Made by a program: the position numbers and the translations under genes. The notes beneath the pieces were generated by a model. It made no database searches, was not told the DNA's origin, and was given only the letters and a program-made list of their open reading frames with translations. A DNA stretch of 16,837 bases from an uncultured Clostridia bacterium (GTDB taxonomy: Bacteria > Bacillota > Clostridia > Christensenellales > Aristaeellaceae): assembly GCA_946626395.1 (NCBI GenBank), contig CAMOUF010000261.1, positions 1-16,837 on the forward strand. Direction: 5' to 3'. This document shows positions 7,182 to 14,935 of this stretch, piece after piece. Numbering within the stretch: the first letter of the stretch is position 1; every line of letters starts with the position of its first letter.

Positions 7182-7242
7182 ATTTTCAATGTTTGCGTAT
7201 TGAGAAGCGCAGCGAAAAAAGAAAACGAGAGGGGATAGACGG

Positions 7243-8607
7243 ATGACTCAAAAGAAAAAGCTGACCCGGGGAAAGGTATGGTGCTTTGCCATCGGACAAT
7301 TGGGCTGGTCTATTTTAAGCGCGCTGATTTCCAATTTTATGGCCCAGTATTACGCCCCCGACCCTGCCACCGTGGCGGCGGGCCAGCCAATTTTCATTCC
7401 CCAGGGGCTGGTGATTTTCGGGGTGCTGACCATTCTGGCCTTCATTACGGGCTTTGGCCGGGTGTTTGACGCCATCACCGACCCGCTCATCGGCTCCATG
7501 TCCGACCGGTGCACCGCCAAGTCCGGCAGGCGCATTCCCTTCATGCGGGCCGCCGCCATTCCCTTCGCCCTGGTCACGGTGCTCACCTTCTGGTCGCCGG
7601 TGAACGGGGAAAGCTGGGTGAACGCCGGATTCCTGTTCGTGATGCTGACGCTGTTCTACCTGTTCATGACCATGTACTGCACGCCCTACAACGCCCTGAT
7701 TCCCGAGCTGGGCACGGATCAAAAGACCCGTATGGCCATTTCCACCACCATTTCCTTCACCTTCATCGCCGGTATGGCCCTGGCCTACGCCGCGCCCTTC
7801 CTGTGGGGCATGGTGCAAAGCGCCCTGAACGTGGACCGGGTCACCGCCATTCGGCTGGTGTTTACCGTGATGAGCCTGATCGCCCTGGTGTGCATGTTCG
7901 TGCCGGTGTTCACCATCAAGGAAAAGGATTATGTCACCGCCCAGCCCAGCCAGTCCACCGCCTTCAAGTCCCTGGCCGCCACCTTCCGCAACAAGGATTT
8001 CCGCATCTTCGTGGCCTCCGATATCGTGTATTTCCTGGGCATCACCATGTTTCAGAGCGCCATGCTGTATTTTGTCACCTCGCTGCTCAAGCTGGATGAA
8101 AGCGTATCCACCATTTACTTTGTGCTCATGACCGCTCTGTCCGTGCTGTTCTATCCGCTGGTGAGCAAGCTGACCCCCAAGATGGGCAAGAAAAAGCTGA
8201 TCCTGATCGCCTTCTGTATTTTCACCGTGGCCTTCATTTACACCGCCTGCCTGGGCAATCTGCCCATTCCCGCTCAAATTCAGGGCTATATCCTGTGCGT
8301 CATCGCCGCCCCCGCCATGGCCATCTTCGGCATCCTGCCCCAGGCCGTGGTGGCGGATATTGCCGAAAGCGATGAGATCGACACCCATGAAAACCGCAGC
8401 GGCATGTTCTACGCCGCCCGCACCTTCGCCATGAAAATGGGCCAGGCTGTGGCCATTATGCTGGTCACCACCCTGGGCACCATCCAGCAGGATACGGGCT
8501 TTGGCTACCGGCTCATCGCCATCATCGCCGCCGTGGTCTGCGCCCTGGGCGGGCTGCTGTTCATGATGTACAACGAAAAGAAGATTTACAGCAAGATCAT
8601 CAAGTGA
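7243..8607 (+). CDS. GPH-family (MelB-like) cation symporter
   Basis: This 454-residue polytopic membrane protein has about 12 hydrophobic segments, the normal size for the glycoside-pentoside-hexuronide:cation symporter family (MFS_2). The diagnostic FGRVFDAITDPLIG segment (71-84) is present; Asp76 and Asp80 correspond by spacing to the cation-binding Asp55 and Asp59 of MelB. It is followed by the SDR...SGRRIPF loop (88-100) typical of the family. The predicted role is uptake of a substrate with Na+ or H+ across the cytoplasmic membrane. Most bacterial members carry sugars or glucuronides, but the same fold also carries lysophospholipids (animal MFSD2A). The next gene is a lysophospholipase-like hydrolase 27 bases away, so substrate should not be assumed to be a sugar. 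GAGAGGGG lies eight bases before the ATG. Confidence 0.9.
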   Translation: MTQKKKLTRGKVWCFAIGQLGWSILSALISNFMAQYYAPDPATVAAGQPIFIPQGLVIFGVLTILAFITGFGRVFDAITDPLIGSMSDRCTAKSGRRIPFMRAAAIPFALVTVLTFWSPVNGESWVNAGFLFVMLTLFYLFMTMYCTPYNALIPELGTDQKTRMAISTTISFTFIAGMALAYAAPFLWGMVQSALNVDRVTAIRLVFTVMSLIALVCMFVPVFTIKEKDYVTAQPSQSTAFKSLAATFRNKDFRIFVASDIVYFLGITMFQSAMLYFVTSLLKLDESVSTIYFVLMTALSVLFYPLVSKLTPKMGKKKLILIAFCIFTVAFIYTACLGNLPIPAQIQGYILCVIAAPAMAIFGILPQAVVADIAESDEIDTHENRSGMFYAARTFAMKMGQAVAIMLVTTLGTIQQDTGFGYRLIAIIAAVVCALGGLLFMMYNEKKIYSKIIK

Positions 8608-8634
8608 GCATCTTGCGTAACGGGAGAATGCGGC

Positions 8635-9618
8635 ATGGAATACTTCAATGAAGATTATCTGATCCTGTCTGAGCATTATGCTCAAACCATGGAGAATATC
8701 GTCCTCCCCTTTCTGCGCCAACGGGAAAAGCAGCATCCCCTGAAGGGCTTTGAGGACCGGCCCCTGTACTGCGTATCCTATCCGGCGGAAAAACCCCGGG
8801 GCACGGTGCTGATCGTGCACGGGTTCACGGAGAACGCCTTTAAATACGCGGAGATCATTTACTCCCTGCTGCAAAACAGCTTTTCCGTGGTGGCCTACGA
8901 CCAGCGGGGCCACGGGCGCTCCTGGCGGAAGGAAGGCATTCCGGATGTGTCTCTGACCCATGTGGATCATTTTTCGGATTACGTGCGGGACATGGAAATC
9001 GTGGTGGATCAGGTGCTTTCCCACTTCCCCAAGCCCTGGACGCTGTTCACCCACTCCATGGGCGGGGCGGTGTCCAGCCTGTATCTGATGAGCCATCCCG
9101 ACGTCTTCGCCCGGGCGGCCCTGTGCGCGCCCATGATCGCCCCCAATCGAAACGGCGTGCCGCTGTCGGGGGCCAAGCTGATTTGCCATAGCGCGCGCCT
9201 GGCAGGCAGAGGAAAGGACAGGCTGTTTGCCTCCAAGCCCTTCAACGGGCCCGAGGAATTTTCCACCTCCTGTGCCACCAGCAAGGAGCGCTTCGATTGG
9301 TACGACGCAATCAAGCAGGCCCGGAAGGAATTTCAAAACAACGGCCCCTCCTATACCTGGACCCTGGAATCCCTGCGGGTAACGAAGGCGCTGCTGGCCC
9401 CCGGCGCGCCGGAAAAAATCGCCTGCCCCGTTCTGCTGTTTACCGCAGAGCAGGATAACAGCGTACTTCCGGAAGAACAGAAGGCGTTCATCAGCCGGGT
9501 TCCAAAGGGAAAACAGGTGCTGGTGAAAAACGCCCGCCATGAAATCTTCCGCTCCGAGGACAGCGTGCTGTTTCCCTGGTGGCGCCAGGTGCTGTCGTTC
9601 CTGAAAGAAAACCCATAA
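8635..9618 (+). CDS. Alpha/beta hydrolase, lysophospholipase/monoacylglycerol-lipase-like
   Basis: This is a 327-residue hydrolase of the PldB/monoacylglycerol lipase type. The oxyanion region VHGFTEN lies at 61-67 and the DQRGHGRSW motif at 89-97. The nucleophile elbow is THSMGG with Ser141, where the first Gly of GxSxG is replaced by Thr. The acid is probably Asp274 (AEQDNSVLPE) and the base His302 (NARHEIF). No signal peptide is visible, so it should act in the cytoplasm. The likely reaction is hydrolysis of a fatty acyl ester of a lysolipid or monoglyceride. GGGAG lies eight bases before ATG 8635. It shares the transporter's transcript and the unit ends at the terminator at 9666. Assignment to the family is firm; the exact substrate is not. 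Confidence 0.88.
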   Translation: MEYFNEDYLILSEHYAQTMENIVLPFLRQREKQHPLKGFEDRPLYCVSYPAEKPRGTVLIVHGFTENAFKYAEIIYSLLQNSFSVVAYDQRGHGRSWRKEGIPDVSLTHVDHFSDYVRDMEIVVDQVLSHFPKPWTLFTHSMGGAVSSLYLMSHPDVFARAALCAPMIAPNRNGVPLSGAKLICHSARLAGRGKDRLFASKPFNGPEEFSTSCATSKERFDWYDAIKQARKEFQNNGPSYTWTLESLRVTKALLAPGAPEKIACPVLLFTAEQDNSVLPEEQKAFISRVPKGKQVLVKNARHEIFRSEDSVLFPWWRQVLSFLKENP

Positions 9619-9665
9619 ACAGCGGATATCCTCTTGTTCTATGAATTATCCCCGTCCCGCGAACT

Positions 9666-9696
9666 AAAAAGGCGCACCCGAACGGTGCGTCTTTTT
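9666..9696. terminator. Bidirectional intrinsic terminator
   Basis: AAAAAGGCGCACC and GGTGCGTCTTTTT form a stem with one G-T pair around CGAAC. A-run and T-run on opposite sides let it work for both the plus-strand hydrolase operon and the convergent minus-strand HAD gene. Confidence 0.88.
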
Positions 9697-9711
9697 CTAT
9701 GATTTCAAATC

Positions 9712-10356
9712 TTATGCCGTAATCAGTTCCAGCAATTCTTCGGGCTGGGACACCAGATGCCGTGCGCCGCTGGCGGTCAGTTCCTCCCGGGGGCGATAGC
9801 CCCACAGCACCCCGATGGTTTCCATTTGGGCGGCGTTGCCGCAGTTCATATCCGTGCCGGTATCGCCCACATACCAGCAATCCTCCGGCGTCAGGCCGAG
9901 GCTTGCGGCAATGGCCAGCGCGCCGGTGGGATCAGGCTTGAGGGGCTCGCCCTCCCGTCTCCCCCGGATCACGGAAAAATGGACGTCCGGAAAATAATGG
10001 CCCAGCACCCGTTCGGCGTCGGCCTGATCCTTGTTGGTGAGCACGCAGACGGCAATTCCTTTTTCGCAAAGCGCTTTCAGCACCTCCGGCACGCCCTTGT
10101 AGGCGTGGCTGTTCACCTGGTTGTTCACGGCGTAATCCGCCTTATAGGCTTCCAGCACCTGGCGGTAATACTCGGTATGGGTGCCCACGGCCCTCTCCGT
10201 CAGCTTCAGCACGCCGTTGCCCACCTTATATTTATACGCGCTTTCCTCATAAACGGGCAGGCAGAACTTTGCCAGCGACCGGTTCATGGCCGCCGCGATA
10301 TCAGGCAGGGAATGAACCAGCGTGCCGTCCAGATCAAAAATCACGCATTTTTTCAT
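9712..10356 (-). CDS. HAD phosphatase, phosphoglycolate-phosphatase-like
   Basis: This 214-residue haloacid-dehalogenase-type hydrolase of the Gph/PpaX kind has all four motifs: nucleophile FDLDGTL with Asp8 and Asp10, Thr107 in VLTNKD, Lys140 in EPLKPDP, and GDTGTDM with Asp165 and Asp169. A helical cap (about 15-85) sits between motifs I and II. Cytosolic dephosphorylation of a small phosphate ester is expected; phosphoglycolate is the usual annotation, but pyrophosphate or a sugar phosphate is possible. The frame stays open 13 codons further upstream to 10395, but ATG 10356 has AAAGGAGG ten bases before it and directly precedes the nucleophile motif, so it is preferred. It is a single-gene unit, divergent from the BofC-like gene and convergent with the hydrolase. 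Confidence 0.88.
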   Translation of the reverse strand: MKKCVIFDLDGTLVHSLPDIAAAMNRSLAKFCLPVYEESAYKYKVGNGVLKLTERAVGTHTEYYRQVLEAYKADYAVNNQVNSHAYKGVPEVLKALCEKGIAVCVLTNKDQADAERVLGHYFPDVHFSVIRGRREGEPLKPDPTGALAIAASLGLTPEDCWYVGDTGTDMNCGNAAQMETIGVLWGYRPREELTASGARHLVSQPEELLELITA

Positions 10357-10366
10357 ATCCGGTTCT

Positions 10367-10374
10367 CCTCCTTT
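10367..10374 (-). promoter_or_regulatory. Ribosome binding site deciding the HAD phosphatase start
   Basis: The minus strand reads AAAGGAGG ten bases before ATG 10356. The longer frame from 10395 would run through it. Confidence 0.8.
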
Positions 10375-10385
10375 GTTCCGCATAA

Positions 10386-10414
10386 ATTGTACCACAGGAA
10401 TGAATTTTCCGCAA
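10386..10414 (-). promoter_or_regulatory. Promoter of the HAD phosphatase gene
   Basis: On the minus strand TTGCGG, 17 bases, TACAAT, ending 30 bases before the ATG. The alternative start codon at 10395 would lie inside this promoter, which supports the shorter protein. Confidence 0.72.
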
Positions 10415-10445
10415 GATGGGCAGGATATGCCCGGGAGGAATGAGC

Positions 10446-11009
10446 ATGAAAAAAATCAAAAACGCCGCATGGCTCCATGGCGCGCTTTTGGCCGCTGCCG
10501 CGGTTTTCCTGGCCCTGGGCCTGCTGACCGAAGAGGGAAAGGCCCCGGCCCTGCCTGTGCCCGCGCTGGAGCCCAGCCTGTCCCCCGCCGTGGACGCGGC
10601 CAAGAAAAGCGAAAAAGCCGCCGCAGGCTGCGAAATCATCCAGACCATGGCCTTTGCCCGGTGCGGCCACAGCGTGACCCGCCGCATCGAAATTCCCCAG
10701 GACTTGATCGGGGCGGACTTTGCCGCCGTCCAGCAGCGGTATGACCTTTGGCGCGTGGAGAGCTTCGTGCCGGAGCGCATTGAAATGAGCCGGGAGCTGC
10801 CGCTCTTTTGCCCCATCCACACAGTGCTGGGGGTAAACGAAGCAGGAATGGTGGTGCTGTCCACCAATATGTACGGGGATGGCATGGCGGTGCTGCGGGA
10901 GTGCAGCAGAAGTCTGGAAGAATTTGCGCCAGACGAACAAAGCCAGCTGCTGCTGGGCCTTGGCTTTGATTCCCAGGAGGAGGCCCTTTCCTGGCTTTCC
11001 CTGCATTGA
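10446..11009 (+). CDS. BofC-like membrane-anchored protein
   Basis: The 187-residue protein has one N-terminal membrane segment (about 8-27) with no lipobox Cys, a Pro/Ala-rich linker, and a C-terminal domain (about 62-187). That domain follows the order of Bacillus BofC: a segment ending WRVESFVPERIEMSRELP (102-119), then a PIH...LGV...G..V strand pair (123-137), then a helix and a final GLGFDSQEEALSWL (171-184) resembling the BofC GIPFRTKAEFEDVIEHM end. BofC acts on the forespore side of the sporulation SpoIVB/sigma-K checkpoint. Three Cys in the domain (62, 73, 122) could form a disulfide. ATG 10446 is chosen over in-frame upstream starts because GGAGG lies seven bases before it. A short hairpin (GGGCA/TGCCC, 10418-10432) sits just ahead of that site. 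I saw no convincing plus-strand promoter. The family call is by pattern resemblance only. Confidence 0.6.
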   Translation: MKKIKNAAWLHGALLAAAAVFLALGLLTEEGKAPALPVPALEPSLSPAVDAAKKSEKAAAGCEIIQTMAFARCGHSVTRRIEIPQDLIGADFAAVQQRYDLWRVESFVPERIEMSRELPLFCPIHTVLGVNEAGMVVLSTNMYGDGMAVLRECSRSLEEFAPDEQSQLLLGLGFDSQEEALSWLSLH

Positions 11010-11034
11010 CAGAACCGCCGAAAGCCTTTATAAT
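11006..11034 (+). promoter_or_regulatory. Perfect-consensus promoter of the D,D-carboxypeptidase gene
   Basis: TTGACA, 17 bases, TATAAT. The -35 box contains the TGA stop codon of the BofC-like gene (11007-11009). The leader is about 90 bases and carries no gene. Confidence 0.88.
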
Positions 11035-11130
11035 TTTCAGGAAGGCGCAGCACGTCCCAGGAAGAAGGGAGGCGGCAGGAGCCGAAAGCCGCCCGATTCT
11101 TCCCTGATTCAGAAATACACGGAGGCACCC

Positions 11131-12222
11131 ATGCCGCAGAATCGTTCCGCGCAGAAGCGCAAATCCAGCTCCCCTTATCTGTTTATTCTCCTGGTGCTGA
11201 TCCTGCTCACGGCCATTCTGATCGTGGGCACCCGGGCCATGAACACCTGGAAGGTGTATGAAACTCAGGCCGCCATCCAGCCGGACCCCACCCCCACCGT
11301 GACTCCCATCAGCGTGACGCCCAATCCTTTCCGGGCCACCGACACGCCCGTGCCCCCCACGGCCCCGCCCCTGCCCTCCGCCACCCCCAGTTTGCTGGGC
11401 TCCGGCTCCCAGGGGGACATGGTGAAGCAGCTGCAATCCCGGCTCCAGGAGCTGGGCTACTACACGGGGAACATTGACGGCGATTACGGCCCCGGCACCA
11501 AGGCGGCAGTGCAAAAATTCCAGCAGCTCAACGGCCTGGACGCCGACGGCATTGCCGGGCAAAAGACCATGGCCGTGCTGTATTCCGACAGCGCCCTGCC
11601 CGCTCCCGGCCCGGTGGACACCCTCAGCAGCGCCGTGCCCCTGCTGGTGAACCAATGGAACCCGCTGCCCACGGGCTTTGAGCCCGCCGACCTGGTCAAG
11701 GTCAAGGACGTGGCAGGGAACCTGATGACCTATGAACGCGACAGCATCCAGGGCGTGCGGGAAGCGGCAGAGGCCCTGACCCGGATGATCCAGGCGGCGG
11801 TGAACGAGGGCTATAAGCCCTGGAAGCTGCGGGAAGCCTACCGCACCATCGCCGATCAGCAGCGCATTTTCAACAACCGGGTCACCGGTTACATGACGGA
11901 AAACAGCCTGACCCGCTCCCAGGCCATCGCCCGCACCCGCCAGTCCGTGGCCGACCCTGGTTCCAGCGAGCACCACACCGGCCTGGCCTTCGACCTGAAC
12001 GTGCCCGGAGAAGCCTTCGGGGACACCGCCCAATACCTGTGGCTGAAAAACAATTGCTGGGATTATGGCTTCATTATGCGCTATACCGACGATAAAGAAG
12101 AAATCACCGGCATTACCGGCGAGGAATGGCACGTCCGGTACGTGGGCATTCAGCACAGCAAAAAAATCCAGGAGCTGGGCTTCTGCCTGGAAGAATATGT
12201 GGAATGGCTGAACAGGCAGTAA
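11131..12222 (+). CDS. Membrane-anchored VanY-type D,D-carboxypeptidase with peptidoglycan-binding domain
   Basis: The 363-residue protein has an uncleaved membrane anchor (about 16-33) and a Thr/Pro-rich linker (52-85). A PG_binding_1 domain (about 92-150; GDMVKQLQSRLQELGYY, then NIDGDYGPGTKAAVQKFQ) comes next, followed by a VanY/DacB zinc peptidase domain (about 180-363). Zinc and catalytic residues are visible: SEHHTGLAFD gives His281 and Asp288, and EEWH gives Glu331 and His334; a conserved LREAYRT lies upstream (233-239). It should trim the terminal D-Ala from peptidoglycan stem peptides on the outer face of the membrane. ATG 11131 with GGAGG five bases upstream is chosen; the frame is open much further upstream, but that part overlaps the BofC-like gene and has no matching signals. 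It is monocistronic between a consensus promoter and a terminator. Confidence 0.92.
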   Translation: MPQNRSAQKRKSSSPYLFILLVLILLTAILIVGTRAMNTWKVYETQAAIQPDPTPTVTPISVTPNPFRATDTPVPPTAPPLPSATPSLLGSGSQGDMVKQLQSRLQELGYYTGNIDGDYGPGTKAAVQKFQQLNGLDADGIAGQKTMAVLYSDSALPAPGPVDTLSSAVPLLVNQWNPLPTGFEPADLVKVKDVAGNLMTYERDSIQGVREAAEALTRMIQAAVNEGYKPWKLREAYRTIADQQRIFNNRVTGYMTENSLTRSQAIARTRQSVADPGSSEHHTGLAFDLNVPGEAFGDTAQYLWLKNNCWDYGFIMRYTDDKEEITGITGEEWHVRYVGIQHSKKIQELGFCLEEYVEWLNRQ

Positions 12223-12258
12223 GAGAACAAGCGTCCTTTCCATCATCCATTTCATTGT

Positions 12259-12285
12259 AAAAAGCCGCTCCAAGGCGGCTTTTTT
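12259..12285. terminator. Bidirectional intrinsic terminator
   Basis: AAAAAGCCGC and GCGGCTTTTTT pair around TCCAAG. It serves both the plus-strand carboxypeptidase gene and the convergent minus-strand radical SAM gene. Confidence 0.88.
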
Positions 12286-12306
12286 GATTGGAAAAACGAA
12301 TTTCGG

Positions 12307-13431
12307 TTACAGCACGATATCTCCCATCCCGAAGCCCGTGGGCATGGGCTCTTCCTCCAGAAATTGAAACGCTTCATCCCGCAGCACGGGCAGGAAATAG
12401 GCAAAAGGCAGGCGGGAAAATTCGCAGCCATAGCTGCTCTGGCCGAACCAGCCACCCTCCTTGGCTTTCAGGTTCAAATCGCGGGCAAACTTGGTGCGGT
12501 TGGAACAGTCGTGCACCAGCAGGGGCCAGTTTTCTTCATCAGCCACCCGCATGAATTGCAGCGTCAGATTCCGGCTGGAAATGGGCGACACATAACCCTG
12601 GCGGCACAGATACAGGTTTTCCCCGGCATAATTGTCGATGTTGTTTTCGTTCAGGTGCAGCTCGGCGCAGTTGATAAAGTCCACCCCGGTGGCGAAAATC
12701 GGGTACTTTTTGTCCATGAACTCGGCGTAGAATTCCGGGGTCATGGGGGTTTCAATGCCCACCTTGGGAAAATATTCCCGGGCTGCGGCCATGTTTTCAA
12801 TCACCTTCCCGGCGCAGTGGGAAGCCCCCAGGTTGAAGCGGATTTCATCCAAGCCCGCCTGGGCCAGGGCCTTCAGGTTTTCCCGGTTGGCGTGAAGGCC
12901 GTTGGTGTACAAATGCTGATGGATACCCGCCTCATGGAATTTCCGCACCACGCCGTAGTACTTTTCGATTTCCATGAAGGGCTCCAGATACACATAGGAA
13001 ATGCCTGTGGGCTTGGGATAAATGGACAGAAGCAGGTCCAGATCCTCCTCGTAAAACTTGGTGCCCCCGATTTCCCACATGCCCTCTCCCACGGGCGACT
13101 GGGCGTTCAGCGCTCCATAATCATAGCAGAATTTGCAGGCGGCGTCGCAGCGGTTGGTTTTGCGCACGGCGGACAGGCCTGTGCCCAGCAGGCAGGAGCG
13201 GCAGCCCCCGGGAAATTTGCTTTCGTCCCCAACGAAAAAGGTGCGCCCATTCAGGCTTTTCAGGTGGGGAATCTGCGCCATCAATTCTTTGTGCCGGGCG
13301 TTCACTGCCGTTTCGATCTGGGCGAAAGCCGACAGGGCGATTTCCATTTGCCCCGGCATCAGCTCCTCTTCCTCGGGCAGGGAGGCGAAAAATTCAAACC
13401 AGGTCAGGGCGTCTTTTTTTGATATCTTCAT
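12307..13431 (-). CDS. Radical SAM protein of unknown substrate
   Basis: This 374-residue protein has the radical SAM cluster motif CDAACKFC (Cys95, Cys99, Cys102), which binds the [4Fe-4S] cluster that cleaves S-adenosylmethionine. A CRSC pair (Cys77, Cys80) lies just before it. Further Cys at 276, 309 and 336 could bind an auxiliary cluster. The rest matches a radical SAM barrel (for example HLYTNG at 173-178, and DEIRFNLGASH at 195-205). It resembles the uncharacterised pyruvate-formate-lyase-activase-like group; I cannot name a substrate. ATG 13431 is preferred: longer in-frame starts reach through the terminator at 13465-13496 and into the lipoprotein gene. The ribosome binding site is weak (GGAAG about nine bases upstream, GAGGA further). 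No promoter is visible in the 33 bases after the terminator. Confidence 0.85.
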   Translation of the reverse strand: MKISKKDALTWFEFFASLPEEEELMPGQMEIALSAFAQIETAVNARHKELMAQIPHLKSLNGRTFFVGDESKFPGGCRSCLLGTGLSAVRKTNRCDAACKFCYDYGALNAQSPVGEGMWEIGGTKFYEEDLDLLLSIYPKPTGISYVYLEPFMEIEKYYGVVRKFHEAGIHQHLYTNGLHANRENLKALAQAGLDEIRFNLGASHCAGKVIENMAAAREYFPKVGIETPMTPEFYAEFMDKKYPIFATGVDFINCAELHLNENNIDNYAGENLYLCRQGYVSPISSRNLTLQFMRVADEENWPLLVHDCSNRTKFARDLNLKAKEGGWFGQSSYGCEFSRLPFAYFLPVLRDEAFQFLEEEPMPTGFGMGDIVL

Positions 13432-13464
13432 AGGCTTCTTCCGTCCTCGTTTGTTTTCTTTTGA

Positions 13465-13496
13465 GAAAACCGCCCTTTGGATGCCAAAGAGCGGTT
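13465..13496 (-). terminator. Intrinsic terminator of the peptidoglycan-binding lipoprotein gene
   Basis: Read on the minus strand, AACCGCTCTTTGG and CCAAAGGGCGGTT form a 13-bp stem with one U-G pair and a CAT loop, followed by TTTTCT. It separates the lipoprotein gene from the radical SAM gene. Confidence 0.82.
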
Positions 13497-13516
13497 CCTC
13501 CATATCAATGAACTTT

Positions 13517-14935
13517 TTAAGAGCCGTAAGGATAGGGGCCGTCCAGCAGGGTGCGCAAGGTGGCGGGCCCAGCCACGCCGTCCACGTCCAGGCCATTGGT
13601 ACGCTGGAAGGAGCGCACGGCGTTTTCGGTGCCTTCTCCGTAATAGCCATCCATCACGCCGTAGTAATAGCCCTGGTTATGCAGCGCCAATTGCATCTGG
13701 CGAACAGGCTCGCCCTGCATGCCCCGGCGCAGGGTGGCATAGAAGCCATAAGGCGCGCTGGTGACCTGCACATACACGTTGGCAGGCAGCGGAGAGGGGG
13801 TCGGGGGCAGGGTGGGCCGGGGAGAAGCGGTGGGCTTGGCAACGGTGCCCGTGCCGGAGGAGGACTTGACCGAGCTGGCAAACAGCCTGTTCAGGGTGCC
13901 GCCGCCCGCCACGCCGTCGGCGGTCAGGCCATTGGCCCGCTGGAAGGCTTTCACCGCGTCCGTGGTGCCGGAGCCAAAGGAGCCGTCCACGCTGCCGGTG
14001 TAATACCGCAGGGATTTCAGCTTCTGCTGCAGCAGCCGCACGGCGGCCTTTTCGCTGCTGCCCTCGCGCAGGGAAATGCCCACGATGCCGGAGGGAGAGG
14101 AGGTCTTGCTGGCGGAAGAGGAATACAGAGCCTTCAGGGTTTCCGGGCCCGCCACGCCATCGGCGTAGCTGGTGTTCCGGCGCTGGAAGGCGATGACGGC
14201 GGCCTCGGTGCCGTTGTCATATTTGGCGGTGGCCTTGCCCACCAGATAGCCCAGCTCGATCAGCCGGTTCTGCATGGAGCGCACCTGGCTGGAGCTGTCG
14301 CCGTTGCGCAGGTAGGTGTTGCTGTTATAGTTGGGCTTGGGGGTAGCGGTCTTCTTGGGGGTGGCGGTCACGGCGGGGCGGGCGGTGGCCCGGGCTGTGG
14401 CCAGCTTGGCCATGGTGGCGGGGCCCACCTTGCCGTCCACAGTCAGGCCGTACTGCTTCTGGAAGGCCTTCACGGCTTCTTCCGTAGCCTTGCCGAAATC
14501 GCCGTCCACAGTACCCTTGAGGAAGCCCAGGGCCTTCAGCTTCGTCTGCACGTTACGCACGTCCGCGCCGGTGGAGCCCAGCTTCAAAGAGGTGGCCGGG
14601 GTGGCGGTGGGGGATTTGGTTACGGAGGGGGTGGAAGTGGGGCCGCCGGAAACGCCGCCAGCGTTGGTGGAGGCAGGCATCACATACGAATATCCGCCCG
14701 CGGAGGTGGGCGCGGCGGCGGCCACATCCGTCACCAGCGGCACCACGGACGCCTCAGGCGCGTCGGTGGGGTCCGGCGTGGCGGCGGACACAGGGGCGTT
14801 GGTGGGATATACAGGAAAATTCATGTTTCCGCTCTGATTGCCTGCCGTGGTATTATTAGGCTCCACGTAGCAGCCGCTGAGCAGCAGCGGCAGCATCAGC
14901 AGCAGAGCGATCAACGCGGCTTTCACAGGTTTCAT
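13517..14935 (-). CDS. Lipoprotein with four peptidoglycan-binding repeats
   Basis: The 472-residue protein starts with a lipoprotein signal (MKPVKAALIALLLMLPLL) ending in the lipobox LLSGC with Cys22, so it should be lipid-anchored outside the cell. A long Thr/Pro/Ser-rich stretch (23-115) follows. Four PG_binding_1 modules sit at about 117-180, 207-272, 286-353 and 399-465, each with the YxxGxxDGxxGxxTxxAVxxFQ pattern, joined by Thr/Pro/Ser-rich linkers. Module 2 is the most divergent (KATAKYDNGTEAAV). No catalytic domain is present, so the protein probably binds or organises the wall, perhaps as a spore- or division-related factor; that is inference. Start 14935 has GGAAGGA about five bases upstream. 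I saw no clear promoter in the 133-bp gap before it, so it may be co-transcribed with the YihX-like gene. Confidence 0.9.
   Translation of the reverse strand: MKPVKAALIALLLMLPLLLSGCYVEPNNTTAGNQSGNMNFPVYPTNAPVSAATPDPTDAPEASVVPLVTDVAAAAPTSAGGYSYVMPASTNAGGVSGGPTSTPSVTKSPTATPATSLKLGSTGADVRNVQTKLKALGFLKGTVDGDFGKATEEAVKAFQKQYGLTVDGKVGPATMAKLATARATARPAVTATPKKTATPKPNYNSNTYLRNGDSSSQVRSMQNRLIELGYLVGKATAKYDNGTEAAVIAFQRRNTSYADGVAGPETLKALYSSSASKTSSPSGIVGISLREGSSEKAAVRLLQQKLKSLRYYTGSVDGSFGSGTTDAVKAFQRANGLTADGVAGGGTLNRLFASSVKSSSGTGTVAKPTASPRPTLPPTPSPLPANVYVQVTSAPYGFYATLRRGMQGEPVRQMQLALHNQGYYYGVMDGYYGEGTENAVRSFQRTNGLDVDGVAGPATLRTLLDGPYPYGS

Noticed and set aside
7315..9540. 741-codon minus-strand open frame across the transporter and hydrolase
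   Set aside because: It is antisense to two clearly recognised proteins, and its composition is rich in Gly, His and Gln.
10446..10530. Lipoprotein signal on the BofC-like protein
   Set aside because: No Cys follows the hydrophobic segment; the first Cys is at residue 62, far from the membrane segment.
10879..11130. Upstream extension of the carboxypeptidase frame
   Set aside because: It overlaps the BofC-like gene in another frame and the consensus promoter. The membrane anchor and GGAGG fit ATG 11131.
13432..13650. N-terminal extension of the radical SAM protein
   Set aside because: It would be translated through the terminator hairpin and part of the lipoprotein gene.
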